Positions 16,630 to 24,932 of a stretch of DNA of 35,503 nucleotides are shown in pieces (the first letter of the stretch is position 1; the number at the start of each line of letters is the position of its first letter). Made by a program: the position numbers and the translations under genes. Origin of the DNA: an uncultured Campylobacterales bacterium (lineage in GTDB: Bacteria; Campylobacterota; Campylobacteria; Campylobacterales; Arcobacteraceae); the NCBI GenBank assembly GCA_905479135.1, contig CAJQLJ010000086.1, positions 1 through 35,503 of the forward strand, in the 5' to 3' direction. The notes under the pieces are model-generated. The model had not been told where the DNA came from. It made no database searches and was given only the letters and a program-made list of their open reading frames with translations.

Positions 16630-17091
16630 ATGGATTTTAAAGAAATCAAAGAATTAATAAGAGTATTTGACAAAAGTGAATTAAACAAACTAAAAGTTAA
16701 AGATGGTGAGTTTGAAATATCTATGCAAAGTGGATTTGAAGGTGGTACTGTTGTAACTACTGCTGCACCTACAATTGCAGCTCCTGCACAAGTTGTTGCT
16801 ACACCTACTGCTGATTCAGCTGCGTCTGTTGCTGCACCTGCTTTAATTGCAGGAGATACAATTGATTCTCCAATGGTAGGAACTTATTATTCTTCTCCAT
16901 CACCTGAAGCACCAGCATTCATTAAAGTTGGAGATACAGTTAAAAAAGGTCAAACTTTATGTATTTTAGAAGCGATGAAAATTATGAATGAAGTTGAAGC
17001 TGAGTTTGATTGTAAAATCGTTGAGATTTTAGTAAAAGATGGTGATCCAGTTGAATTTGACATGCCAATTTTTACTGTAGAAAAAATATAA
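16630..17091 (+). CDS. accB: Acetyl-CoA carboxylase biotin carboxyl carrier protein
   Basis: BCCP carries the biotin that shuttles CO2 between biotin carboxylase and carboxyltransferase in the first step of fatty acid synthesis. It has 153 residues, the normal size. The N-terminal docking segment ('MDFKEIKELIRVFDKSELNK') is followed by an Ala/Pro/Thr-rich linker (about 41-73). The biotinyl domain has Lys117 in 'CILEAMKIMNEVEAEF'; the motif is EAMKI rather than the commoner EAMKM or EAMKL. The start has AAAGG seven bases upstream. accC follows after 12 bases, so the two are cotranscribed. The carboxyltransferase genes are not in the window. Confidence 0.96.
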   Translation: MDFKEIKELIRVFDKSELNKLKVKDGEFEISMQSGFEGGTVVTTAAPTIAAPAQVVATPTADSAASVAAPALIAGDTIDSPMVGTYYSSPSPEAPAFIKVGDTVKKGQTLCILEAMKIMNEVEAEFDCKIVEILVKDGDPVEFDMPIFTVEKI

Positions 17092-17103
17092 GAGTAGCTT
17101 GGT

Positions 17104-18456
17104 ATGGCTGAAATTAAAAAGATTCTAATTGCTAATAGAGGAGAAATAGTTCAAAGAGCTATCCGAACTATTAGAGAAATGGGTAAAAAGTCAGTAGCAG
17201 TTTATTCTGCTGGTGATAAAAATGCATCTTATTTAAAGCATGCTGATGAAGCTGTTTGTATTGGTGGAGTTAAATCTGTTGATTCGTATTTAAATATTCC
17301 TGCATTAATAACAGCTGCTGAAATGACTGGCTGTGATGCAATATTTCCAGGTTATGGTTTCTTGTCTGAAAACCAAGATTTTGTAGAAATTTGTAGACTT
17401 CATAACATAAAGTTTATTGGACCATCTGTTGAAGTAATGGAAAAAATGGCTGATAAATCTAAAGCAAAAGATGAGATGATAAAAGCTGGTGTTCCAGTTG
17501 TTCCTGGTTCAAAAGGTGCTGTTCATTCATTAGAAGAAGGTAGAAAAGTAGCAGCTGAAATTGGATATCCAATTATGGCAAAAGCATCTGCTGGTGGTGG
17601 TGGAAGAGGAATGAGACTTGTTAATAAAGCTGAAGATTTTGATCAGTTATTTATGGCAGCCTCTTCAGAAGCATTAGCTGCATTTGGTGATGGTACTATG
17701 TACTTAGAAAGATTTATTAATAACCCTAGACATATTGAAGTACAAGTTATTGGTGATTCTCATGGTAATGCGATTCATATTGGTGAAAGAGATTGTTCAC
17801 TACAAAGAAGACATCAAAAAGTTATCGAAGAATCACCTGCAATTTTATTAAATGATGAAACAAGAGCTCATTTACACAAAGTTGCAGTTGATGCAACTAA
17901 ATATTTAAAATATGAAGGTGCAGGAACTTTTGAATTTTTAGCTGATGATAAACAAAATATTTACTTTATGGAAATGAATACTAGACTTCAAGTTGAACAT
18001 CCAGTTTCTGAAATGGTATCAGGACTTGATATTGTTGAATGGATGATTAAAGTTGCTCAAGGTGAAGAATTACCTTCTCAAGAATCAATTAGATTCAGAG
18101 GACATGCTATTGAAGTAAGAATTACAGCAGAAGATCCAAATTCATTTTTACCAAGCCCTGGAAAAGTAACACAGTGGATGGTTCCTGGTGGAAGAAACGT
18201 AAGAGTTGATTCACATTTATACGCAGGATACGTTGTACCTCCTTATTATGATTCAATGGTTGGAAAGCTTATTGTTTGGGGAAGAGATAGAGAAAAAGCT
18301 ATTAACATTATGAAAAGAGCTTTAAATGAGTTTGAAGTTGAAGGAATTAGAACTACTATTCCTTTCCATAAAAAAATGATGGAAAATGAAGACTTTAATT
18401 CAAATAATTATGATACTAAATACTTAGAAAACTACAAATCACTTGATGATATTTAA
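17104..18456 (+). CDS. accC: Acetyl-CoA carboxylase biotin carboxylase subunit
   Basis: AccC performs ATP-dependent carboxylation of the biotin on AccB. The 450-residue length is standard. Motifs in order: N-terminal 'KKILIANRGEIVQRAIRTIR', ATP-grasp glycine loop 'KASAGGGGRGMRLV', 'ERFINNPRHIEVQVIGDSHG', 'GERDCSLQRRHQKVIEESP', catalytic 'FMEMNTRLQVEHPVSEMV' and C-terminal 'YYDSMVGKLIVWG'. Position 14 of the usual 'NRGEIA.R' signature is Val ('EIVQR'), a mild difference. A hairpin overlapping the stop codon probably ends the accBC transcript. Confidence 0.97.
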   Translation: MAEIKKILIANRGEIVQRAIRTIREMGKKSVAVYSAGDKNASYLKHADEAVCIGGVKSVDSYLNIPALITAAEMTGCDAIFPGYGFLSENQDFVEICRLHNIKFIGPSVEVMEKMADKSKAKDEMIKAGVPVVPGSKGAVHSLEEGRKVAAEIGYPIMAKASAGGGGRGMRLVNKAEDFDQLFMAASSEALAAFGDGTMYLERFINNPRHIEVQVIGDSHGNAIHIGERDCSLQRRHQKVIEESPAILLNDETRAHLHKVAVDATKYLKYEGAGTFEFLADDKQNIYFMEMNTRLQVEHPVSEMVSGLDIVEWMIKVAQGEELPSQESIRFRGHAIEVRITAEDPNSFLPSPGKVTQWMVPGGRNVRVDSHLYAGYVVPPYYDSMVGKLIVWGRDREKAINIMKRALNEFEVEGIRTTIPFHKKMMENEDFNSNNYDTKYLENYKSLDDI

Positions 18457-18485
18457 GAATTAAGGGTAAAAGCCCTTATTCTTAA
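18453..18485 (+). terminator. Terminator after accC
   Basis: TTAAGAATTAAGGG and CCCTTATTCTTAA form a 13-bp stem with one bulged base and a six-base loop. The left arm includes the accC stop codon. The T-tail is modest, but the stem has a G+C-rich top, which is rare in this window. Confidence 0.7.
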
Positions 18486-18509
18486 AGCTTAAATTTATAT
18501 TAAATTAGC

Positions 18510-18515
18510 TATAAT
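18510..18515 (+). promoter_or_regulatory. Predicted -10 box for the DEAD-box helicase gene
   Basis: This is a perfect TATAAT in 'TTAGCTATAATCCGC', placed just after the accC terminator. No -35 box is apparent. Transcription would start near 18522, leaving a leader of about 175 nt before the helicase ATG. Confidence 0.55.
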
Positions 18516-18521
18516 CCGCAA

Positions 18522-18696
18522 AATTATACACATATATATACCCATTCAACTTTGATAATAATTCATCAAAGATTTACTTTTGATAATCTAACTAAATTTT
18601 ACAAGATTAGAAGTACGTTATTCGTGCATTAATGGGATCAAATCCGACTTATATAAACGTGTGTATCAATTTTATAAATACATACTAAGGTAAAAA
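18522..18696 (+). promoter_or_regulatory. Long structured 5' leader of the helicase mRNA
   Basis: Five hairpins follow one another: CTTTGAT/ATCAAAG (18550-18571), TAATCT/AGATTA (18584-18609), GTACG/CGTGC (18613-18627), GGAT/ATCC (18635-18645) and GTGTGTAT/ATACATAC (18659-18685). The last ends next to the AAGG Shine-Dalgarno. An 18-codon reading frame (ATG 18632, TAA 18686-18688) overlaps the last two stems, and its stop touches the Shine-Dalgarno. A cold-shock or autoregulatory leader is plausible by analogy with other DEAD-box helicase genes. I recognise no Rfam family. Confidence 0.45.
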
Positions 18697-20262
18697 ATGA
18701 CTTTTAACGATTTTAATTTTAAAGAACAGTTACAAAAAGCAATCGACAGTGCAGGATTCAAAGAACCAAGTCCAATTCAACAAGAAGCAATTCCTATTGT
18801 TTTAGAGGGAAAAGATATGGTAGGACAAGCACATACAGGTACAGGTAAAACTGCTGCATTTGGACTTCCAGTTATTAATATGATGAAGGGACAACAAGGT
18901 GTTGAAGCTGTTGTAATCGTTCCAACAAGAGAACTTGCGATGCAAGTATCTGATGAACTATTTAGATTTGGTAAAAATTTAAACTTTAACACAGCAACTG
19001 TATACGGTGGACAATCTTACTCTATGCAATTAAGAAATATTGATAGAGCTTCAATTATTGTAGCAACTCCAGGAAGATTTTTAGATTTATTAAGAGGTGG
19101 AAAAATTAATATTAAACCATCTTATGTAATTTTAGATGAAGCAGATGAAATGCTTGATATGGGATTTTTAGATGATATTAAAGAAATATTTACATTTCTT
19201 CCTAAAGAAAGACAAACTTTACTATTCTCTGCAACTATGCCTCAAGCTATTAAAAGACTTGCAGAAAATATTCTTAAAGAACCAGCATTTGTTACATTAA
19301 CTAAAAAAGATGTTACAAACTCTAAAATTACACAAACTTATTATGTTGTTGATGAAAGAGAAAGAGATGATGCATTAATCAGATTATATGATTTTAAAAA
19401 TCCTACTAAATCAATTATTTTCTGTAGAACAAAAAAAGAAGTTGATAGATTATCTACATTCTTAGTTTCTCAGGGATTTATGGCAAAAGGTCTTCATGGT
19501 GATATGGAGCAAAGACAAAGAGAAGAAGCTATTAGAGCTTTTAAATCATCTAAATTAGAAATTCTAATCGCAACAGATGTAGCTGCACGTGGTCTTGATG
19601 TAAATGACGTTTCTCACGTATTTAACTACCATTTACCATTTGATTCTGAATCTTATGTACACAGAATTGGTAGAACAGGACGTGCAGGAAAAACTGGAAC
19701 TGCTGTTTCTATTGTAACTCCACATGAATTCAGAATGCTTCAAAAAATTGAAAAAAATATTGGTACAAAACTTGAAGGTAAAATCGTTCCAGATATTGAT
19801 TCAGTTAAAGTAAAAAAAGTTGCGGATTTAAAAGGTAAAATTACTGAGCAAGATATTAAAGATTATGCTTTAGAATTAGTTGAAGAGTTAAAAGAAGAAT
19901 TTGACATTTCAACAATTGCATTTAAATTAGCTTCAATGGTTGCATCTTCTACTTATGTAAAAGGTAATAATAACATTGGTAAATCTGAAAGTGACATCAA
20001 AAGATTAATTGAAAACGCTCAAAGAGGCGGTGGAGATGATAGAGGTGGACGAGGTGGCTCTCGTGGTGGATATAGAGGTGGAAACCGTGGTGGTGGAAAC
20101 AGAGGTGGAAGATCTGGTGGCGGAAGATCTGATGGTCGTTCTGGTGGAAATAGAGGCGGAAGATCTGATGGTCGTTCTGGTGGAAATAGATCTGAAGGTG
20201 GAAGATCTGATTCAAGATCATCTGCTCCTAGATCAGGTGATAGAAATAGAAGAAGAGATTAA
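18697..20262 (+). CDS. DEAD-box ATP-dependent RNA helicase with RGG tail
   Basis: This 521-residue helicase has all core motifs: Q motif 'FKEPSPIQQEAIP', motif I 'AHTGTGKT', Ia 'PTRELA', Ib 'TPGR', II 'DEAD' (147-150), III 'SAT', IV 'IIFCRTKKE', V 'ATDVAARGLDV', VI 'HRIGRTGRAG'. The last 75 or so residues are an Arg/Gly/Ser-rich tail that should bind RNA without sequence specificity. The protein unwinds RNA and probably acts in mRNA decay or ribosome assembly. The H. pylori helicase RhpA partners RNase J, and an RNase J gene lies elsewhere in this window, so this may be the RhpA counterpart (inference). The start has AAGG followed by an A-rich spacer. It is a single-gene unit with its own promoter and terminator. 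Confidence 0.95.
   Translation: MTFNDFNFKEQLQKAIDSAGFKEPSPIQQEAIPIVLEGKDMVGQAHTGTGKTAAFGLPVINMMKGQQGVEAVVIVPTRELAMQVSDELFRFGKNLNFNTATVYGGQSYSMQLRNIDRASIIVATPGRFLDLLRGGKINIKPSYVILDEADEMLDMGFLDDIKEIFTFLPKERQTLLFSATMPQAIKRLAENILKEPAFVTLTKKDVTNSKITQTYYVVDERERDDALIRLYDFKNPTKSIIFCRTKKEVDRLSTFLVSQGFMAKGLHGDMEQRQREEAIRAFKSSKLEILIATDVAARGLDVNDVSHVFNYHLPFDSESYVHRIGRTGRAGKTGTAVSIVTPHEFRMLQKIEKNIGTKLEGKIVPDIDSVKVKKVADLKGKITEQDIKDYALELVEELKEEFDISTIAFKLASMVASSTYVKGNNNIGKSESDIKRLIENAQRGGGDDRGGRGGSRGGYRGGNRGGGNRGGRSGGGRSDGRSGGNRGGRSDGRSGGNRSEGGRSDSRSSAPRSGDRNRRRD
20119..20190 (+). repeat. Perfect 36-bp tandem duplication in the helicase RGG tail
   Basis: Two adjacent identical 36-bp copies (20119-20154 and 20155-20190), beginning GGCGGAAGATCTGATGG, encode GGRSDGRSGGNR twice. 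A partial third copy (GGTGGAAGATCTGATTC) follows after a short spacer. The length is a multiple of three, so copy-number change keeps the frame. Confidence 0.9.
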
Positions 20263-20276
20263 TCTCTTCTTTTAAT
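20249..20276 (+). terminator. Terminator at the end of the helicase gene
   Basis: AAGAAGAGATT/AATCTCTTCTT is a perfect palindrome (20250-20271) containing the stop codon. As a hairpin it has a 9-bp stem and a TTAA loop, followed by TTTAATC. The remaining bases up to 20485 are A+T-rich, hold no gene, and should contain the promoter of the phosphate transporter gene (for example TATAAATTATAG near 20350). Confidence 0.65.
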
Positions 20277-20485
20277 CTTAAGAACACTATTTTTCTTTAT
20301 CTTTTTCTTCAATCCTATTTTTCTCTTCTTAAATTTACAAATTCTTTTACTATAAATTATAGACTATTCTAATAAATTAAGTAGCTTACCTATAAATAAT
20401 TTAAGCTTTATTAAAGGTTTAATAAGGAACTTTTCACTAAAATAATATCCACAAAAAATTACATATTGATTACAAAAGGGTTCCT

Positions 20486-22066
20486 TTGGATATTAAAACT
20501 TTTAACACATTAGAAAAAGCTACAGATAAATCTATTTCAAGCTTTGCTAAACTTTCTCTTGCACTACTATTTATGGTAGTTGTTTTTCTATGGTCGTATA
20601 CTTCACATGGAGATGTACCTAACAATACATTTTTAATTATAGGTGCTGTATTTGGAGCTTACATGGCTATGAATATTGGTGCAAATGATGTTGCAAATAA
20701 TGTAGGACCAGCTGTTGGTTCCAAAGCTATGACATTAATGTGGGCTATTATTATAGCAGCTATATTTGAAGCAATGGGTGCTTTTATTGCAGGTGGGGAC
20801 GTTATCAAAACTATTAAAAAAGGTATTATTGACCCAGCTTTAATTTCAGATCCTCAAATCTTTATTTGGGCAATGACAGCAGCACTTTTATCAGCTGCAC
20901 TTTGGCTTAATTTTGCAACTTCAGTTGGAGCTCCTGTTTCTACTACTCACTCTATCGTTGGTGGAGTTATGGGTGGTGGTATTGCCGCTGCTGGATTTGC
21001 AATTGTTGATTGGGGAACAATGGGAAAAATTGCTGCTTCATGGATTATATCACCTGTACTAGGTGGTGTTATAGCAGCAGCTTTTTTATATTTTATAAAA
21101 ACAAAGATTGTTTATCAAAAAGATATGATTAATTCCGCAAAAGTTATAGTTCCTTACTTGATTGCAATTATGACTTGGGCTTTCTCTACTTATCTTATTT
21201 TAAAAGGTATTAAAAAGATAATCAAATTAGATTTCTTAACTGCTGCTGGAATAGCCTTAATTATTGCCGTAGTTGCATATATTTTAGTTAAGCCATTAAT
21301 TGCAAAAGCTGCTGATAAGTTGGAGAACTCAAGAGTAAGTGTAAATACATTATTTACAGTACCTTTAATATTCGCAGCTGCTCTTTTATCATTCGCACAC
21401 GGTGCAAATGATGTAGCTAATGCAATTGGACCATTAGCCGCTATTAATGATGCTGTTATGAATAGCGAAATTCATTCAAAAGTTGAAATACCATTTTGGA
21501 TATTAGCTGTTGGTGCTTTAGGTATTGCAGTTGGACTTGCATTATATGGACCAAAACTTATTAGAACAGTTGGTTCGGAAATTACTGAATTAGATCAGAT
21601 GAGAGCTTATTCAATTGCCATGGCTGCTGCTATTACTGTTATTATAGCCTCACAACTTGGACTTCCTGTTTCATCAACTCATATTGCTGTTGGTGGAGTA
21701 TTTGGAGTTGGTTTCTTAAGAGAATACTTGGATTCAAATGAAACAAGATTTTTACAAGGTTTAAGAAAAAAATTTAAAAAACATAAAAAAGAATTAGACT
21801 CAATGACAAAAGAACTTGATGAATTAGAAGCTCTTGAGAAGAAATCAAAATCTAATTACGTAAGAATTGTTGAGCTATATAAAGTTATTGAAGAAAAACA
21901 AGAAGTTGTTAAACAAGAGAAGAAAGATGTTAAAGAAGCAAAAAGTGTTAAATATGTAAAAAGAGATGCTGTTAAAAAAATTGTTGCTGCGTGGGTTATA
22001 ACAGTACCAGCTGCAGCTATTTTATCAGCTGCAATATTCTTTATGATTAAAGGTATTATGGGATAA
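20486..22066 (+). CDS. PiT-family inorganic phosphate transporter
   Basis: This 526-residue membrane protein belongs to the PiT family of ion-coupled, low-affinity phosphate permeases. The duplicated signature is clear: 'NIGANDVANNVGPAVGSKAM' near residue 63 and 'AHGANDVANAIGPLAAI' in the second half. Each is matched by a 'PVSTTHSIVGGVMGGG' or 'PVSSTHIAVGGVFGVG' block. Between the last transmembrane blocks lies a charged, Lys/Glu-rich, probably coiled-coil cytoplasmic segment ('KKFKKHKKELDSMTKELDEL' onwards), then a final helix. The start codon is TTG with AAAGGG five bases upstream. No PhoB-box-like repeat is visible. A hairpin overlaps the stop codon. Confidence 0.93.
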   Translation: MDIKTFNTLEKATDKSISSFAKLSLALLFMVVVFLWSYTSHGDVPNNTFLIIGAVFGAYMAMNIGANDVANNVGPAVGSKAMTLMWAIIIAAIFEAMGAFIAGGDVIKTIKKGIIDPALISDPQIFIWAMTAALLSAALWLNFATSVGAPVSTTHSIVGGVMGGGIAAAGFAIVDWGTMGKIAASWIISPVLGGVIAAAFLYFIKTKIVYQKDMINSAKVIVPYLIAIMTWAFSTYLILKGIKKIIKLDFLTAAGIALIIAVVAYILVKPLIAKAADKLENSRVSVNTLFTVPLIFAAALLSFAHGANDVANAIGPLAAINDAVMNSEIHSKVEIPFWILAVGALGIAVGLALYGPKLIRTVGSEITELDQMRAYSIAMAAAITVIIASQLGLPVSSTHIAVGGVFGVGFLREYLDSNETRFLQGLRKKFKKHKKELDSMTKELDELEALEKKSKSNYVRIVELYKVIEEKQEVVKQEKKDVKEAKSVKYVKRDAVKKIVAAWVITVPAAAILSAAIFFMIKGIMG

Positions 22067-22084
22067 GTAGGAGTTCCTACTTAT
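22063..22084 (+). terminator. Hairpin after the phosphate transporter gene
   Basis: ATAAGTAGGA and TCCTACTTAT form a 9- to 10-bp stem with a very tight loop, overlapping the stop codon. The tail is not U-rich, so termination may be partial. Confidence 0.55.
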
Positions 22085-22161
22085 TCAATAGAAAAATCTA
22101 TTATTCTATTTGAAAGATTTTATTATTTTATGATAAAATCACAAAAAAATAGGATTTTAAA

Positions 22162-23076
22162 ATCGAAGCTATATTATCTGTCCTTCCAATTTACTTTTTT
22201 ATTCTTTTAGGTTTCATAGCAAAAAAAGTTTTTAATGATGAAATTAATGAAAAGACTTTAGTTTTAATTTCACTCTACTTTTTCCAACCTATATTGATAT
22301 TTTGGGGATTAACTAAGGCTCCAATTGATTATGCCTTTATAGCATCCCCTATTGTATATCTAGTAATTGTCTTGATTGCTTTAGTACTATTATTATTCAT
22401 AAATAAAAAAATATTTAAAACAAGAGCTGATCAATCAATTTATTTAGCAACATCCTTAGTTGGAAATACTGGTAATTTAGGAATTCCTTTGGGTATTGCT
22501 CTTTTTGGTATTGCTTCCGTTCCTTATACAAGTATTATTAACATTGCAAATATTTTCTTTATTTATATATTTTCTGTTTACTTTTTTGCAAGAGAACAAT
22601 TTTCTCTTAAAGAAGCGATTTATTCAATTTTAAAGATACCTGGAATTTGGTTCGCTCTTTTAGCTCTTTTAGTAAATTATAGTGGTATGGGAATAAATAA
22701 AAATGTATATGTTGCACTTGAAATGGGTGCATATACTTCTATGGTAATTCAGTTATTAATCTTTGGTATGTATTTATCAAAAATGAAAATAAAAGCAATA
22801 CCTTGGTATTCAGCTTTACAAATAAGTTTTGTTAAGCATATTTTTTTACCATTATTTGGAATTTTTGTAATTTTGTATTTTACAGATTTAAATGCTTATG
22901 TAGCTTCTATACTTATCATGGAACTAATGGTACCACTTGCTGTTAATAATGTTAATTTAGCTGCTTTATACAACTGTAAACCATATGATGTTACTGCATC
23001 AATTTTAATATCATCTATTATTTTTTTAGTTTTTTTATATCCTTATATTCAAATCATTGAATATTTTATTAAGTAG
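22162..23076 (+). CDS. AEC-family transporter (auxin-efflux-carrier type permease), probable ATC start
   Basis: This is a multi-spanning permease of the AEC family, whose bacterial members export or import small organic acids such as malate. The track begins at TTG 22294 (260 residues), but the frame is open upstream to a TAG at 22150-22152. It encodes a convincing first helix ('AILSVLPIYFFILLGFIAKK') and 'NEKTLVLISLYFFQPILIFW', which belong to the family's N-terminus. That region contains no ATG, GTG or TTG. TAGGA lies seven bases before ATC at 22162, the best start, giving 305 codons, the usual family length. Other blocks: 'LVGNTGNLGIPLGIALFG' and 'LMVPLAVNNVNLAALYN'. asnB follows eight bases on. 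Substrate unknown. Confidence 0.85.
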   Translation: MEAILSVLPIYFFILLGFIAKKVFNDEINEKTLVLISLYFFQPILIFWGLTKAPIDYAFIASPIVYLVIVLIALVLLLFINKKIFKTRADQSIYLATSLVGNTGNLGIPLGIALFGIASVPYTSIINIANIFFIYIFSVYFFAREQFSLKEAIYSILKIPGIWFALLALLVNYSGMGINKNVYVALEMGAYTSMVIQLLIFGMYLSKMKIKAIPWYSALQISFVKHIFLPLFGIFVILYFTDLNAYVASILIMELMVPLAVNNVNLAALYNCKPYDVTASILISSIIFLVFLYPYIQIIEYFIK

Positions 23077-23084
23077 GTTTTATC

Positions 23085-24875
23085 ATGTGTGGAATTTTAG
23101 GTACAAATTTTTTATCAAATAATTTCAGTTCTTCATTAGAACTTTTAAATAATAGAGGTCCTGATTATCAAAAAAGTATAAAAGTTGAAAATAAAGAATT
23201 CGGACACACCAGACTTGCAATTATCGACTTAGATAAAGAAGCAAACCAACCAATGGTTTTTGATGATATTCTTATTGTTTTCAATGGTGAAATTTATAAT
23301 TATAAACAATTAATAATTGATGAGCAATTAGAGTGTAAAACTTCTTCTGATACAGAAGTTTTAATTAGGCTTTATCAAAAGTATCAAACAGATTTCTTAA
23401 ATAAATTAAATGGAATGTTCTCTTTTTGCATTTATGATATGAAAAAAGATAAGTATTTTTGCGCAAGAGATAGGTATGGTAAAAAACCTTTTTTCTACTA
23501 TTTCAAAGATAATAAATTTATTTTTTCATCTTCAATTAAATCAGTACTAAAATTACTTGATAAAAAACCAAATTTAAATAAAGTAGCAGTAAATAAATAC
23601 TTACAATATTTTGTTTCGTATGGAGAAGATACTTTTTATCAAAATATCTTAAAACTTGAAGCTGCTACTTATTTTACATATGAACCAAAAAAGTCAAAAG
23701 AACTATTAAAAAAAAGATTTTATAAAATAAATACATATAAGAAAATCACAGATGAACCTACTGCTTTAAAAGATATTGAAGAGCTTTTATTTCAAAGTGT
23801 TGAAAGTAGATTAGTAGGAGATGTTGAAGTTGGATCACTTTTAAGTGGTGGAATTGATAGTTCATTAATTTCAGCTTTGTATACAAAAATATCAGGAAAA
23901 AAGATAAATACTTTCTCTGTTGGATATGATGAGTATAAAAATTATTGTGAGTTAGATTACGCAAAAATAACTGCTGAGCATATAAATTCTAATCATAATC
24001 CAATTATCATAGGAAAAAAAGAATACATTGATAACTTTCATGATACTTTAGATGCTCTTGAAGAACCTCATGGTGATTCTGCTGCAATTCCTTTGAATAT
24101 ATTAACACAAAGGATTCATGAAAGTGGAATAAAAACTGTTTTATCAGGTGAAGGAAGTGATGAAATATTTTTGGGTTATGATAATTATGCAAAATTTTTA
24201 AAATACTATGAATTTGAAAAAACACTTTCAAGTGAGCAAGGCTTGTTTTTAAATAGTATAATTTCGGCACTGCAAAATAATACAAAAGAGAGTGAATATT
24301 TAAGAAGGATTGTTAAAAAGCAAACTTTATATAATTCTTTTGGAGAAATTTATACTGATATTCAAAGAAAAAAACTTTTTAATAAGCTTCCATCATATAA
24401 AAGTGAGAAAAGTAAAAGTGATCCTGTTGACTGGATGAGTTATATTGATTTGAAAATTTGGTTAGGTGAATCACTTCTATCAAAGGTTGATAGAATTTCA
24501 ATGAGAAATTCTTTAGAAGTTCGAACACCTTTTTTGGATTTTAATTTAGTTGATTATATGTTTTCTGTTGAATCTAAGATTAAAGTTGGAAATACAAACA
24601 AGTATTTATTAAAACAAATAGCATCTAAATATATACCAGAAAAAATAATAAAAAGAACAAAAAAAGGCTTTAATTCACCATTTAATGAATGGTTAAATGA
24701 AGAATATGGCAAATCAATGATAGAACTTGTTATTGATGTAAATAATACAAGTAATTTATTTAAAGAAGAGTATATAAGACATATATATGAGCTTTCACTA
24801 AATAAAAAGTTTAAGCAACATTTTTACTCTTTATTTGTATTTTCTTTATGGTTTAAAAAAGAGTATATTTCTTAA
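23085..24875 (+). CDS. asnB: Asparagine synthase (glutamine-hydrolysing)
   Basis: This 596-residue enzyme makes asparagine from aspartate, ATP and glutamine, or acts as a related amidotransferase in surface-sugar synthesis. Cys2 ('MCGILG') is the glutaminase nucleophile. 'NNRGPDYQK', 'GHTRLAIIDL' and 'FNGEIYNYKQL' complete the class II glutaminase domain. The synthetase domain has the PP-loop 'LLSGGIDSSLISALY' (from about 252), 'VLSGEGSDEIFLGYDNY' and 'KVDRISMRNSLEVRTPFLD'. It lies eight bases after the AEC transporter gene, with AGTAGG overlapping the previous stop, so the two are probably cotranscribed. Housekeeping asparagine synthesis is the simpler reading because no glycan genes are nearby. 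Confidence 0.93.
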   Translation: MCGILGTNFLSNNFSSSLELLNNRGPDYQKSIKVENKEFGHTRLAIIDLDKEANQPMVFDDILIVFNGEIYNYKQLIIDEQLECKTSSDTEVLIRLYQKYQTDFLNKLNGMFSFCIYDMKKDKYFCARDRYGKKPFFYYFKDNKFIFSSSIKSVLKLLDKKPNLNKVAVNKYLQYFVSYGEDTFYQNILKLEAATYFTYEPKKSKELLKKRFYKINTYKKITDEPTALKDIEELLFQSVESRLVGDVEVGSLLSGGIDSSLISALYTKISGKKINTFSVGYDEYKNYCELDYAKITAEHINSNHNPIIIGKKEYIDNFHDTLDALEEPHGDSAAIPLNILTQRIHESGIKTVLSGEGSDEIFLGYDNYAKFLKYYEFEKTLSSEQGLFLNSIISALQNNTKESEYLRRIVKKQTLYNSFGEIYTDIQRKKLFNKLPSYKSEKSKSDPVDWMSYIDLKIWLGESLLSKVDRISMRNSLEVRTPFLDFNLVDYMFSVESKIKVGNTNKYLLKQIASKYIPEKIIKRTKKGFNSPFNEWLNEEYGKSMIELVIDVNNTSNLFKEEYIRHIYELSLNKKFKQHFYSLFVFSLWFKKEYIS

Positions 24876-24932
24876 GAAACAAAAGTGTAAAATTGATAGT
24901 AATATAAATAATAATAATTAAAAGAGGACTAT

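Noticed and set aside
18522-18696. tRNA or known riboswitch in the helicase leader
   Set aside because: The hairpins do not form a cloverleaf, and no T-loop consensus or recognisable aptamer is seen. It is kept only as an unnamed structured leader.
20119-20190. CRISPR-like direct repeats
   Set aside because: The two 36-bp units are directly adjacent with no spacer, coding and in frame. They are a tandem protein repeat.
20009-20275. 88-residue plus-strand ORF in another frame of the helicase tail
   Set aside because: The Glu/Val/Asp repeats are what the RGG-encoding repeats give when read in a shifted frame. It has no start signals of its own.
22294-23076. AEC permease as annotated in the track (TTG start, 260 residues)
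   Set aside because: It removes the first conserved helix. The open frame with a Shine-Dalgarno upstream supports a longer protein starting at ATC 22162. A pseudogene is also unlikely because the rest of the frame is intact.
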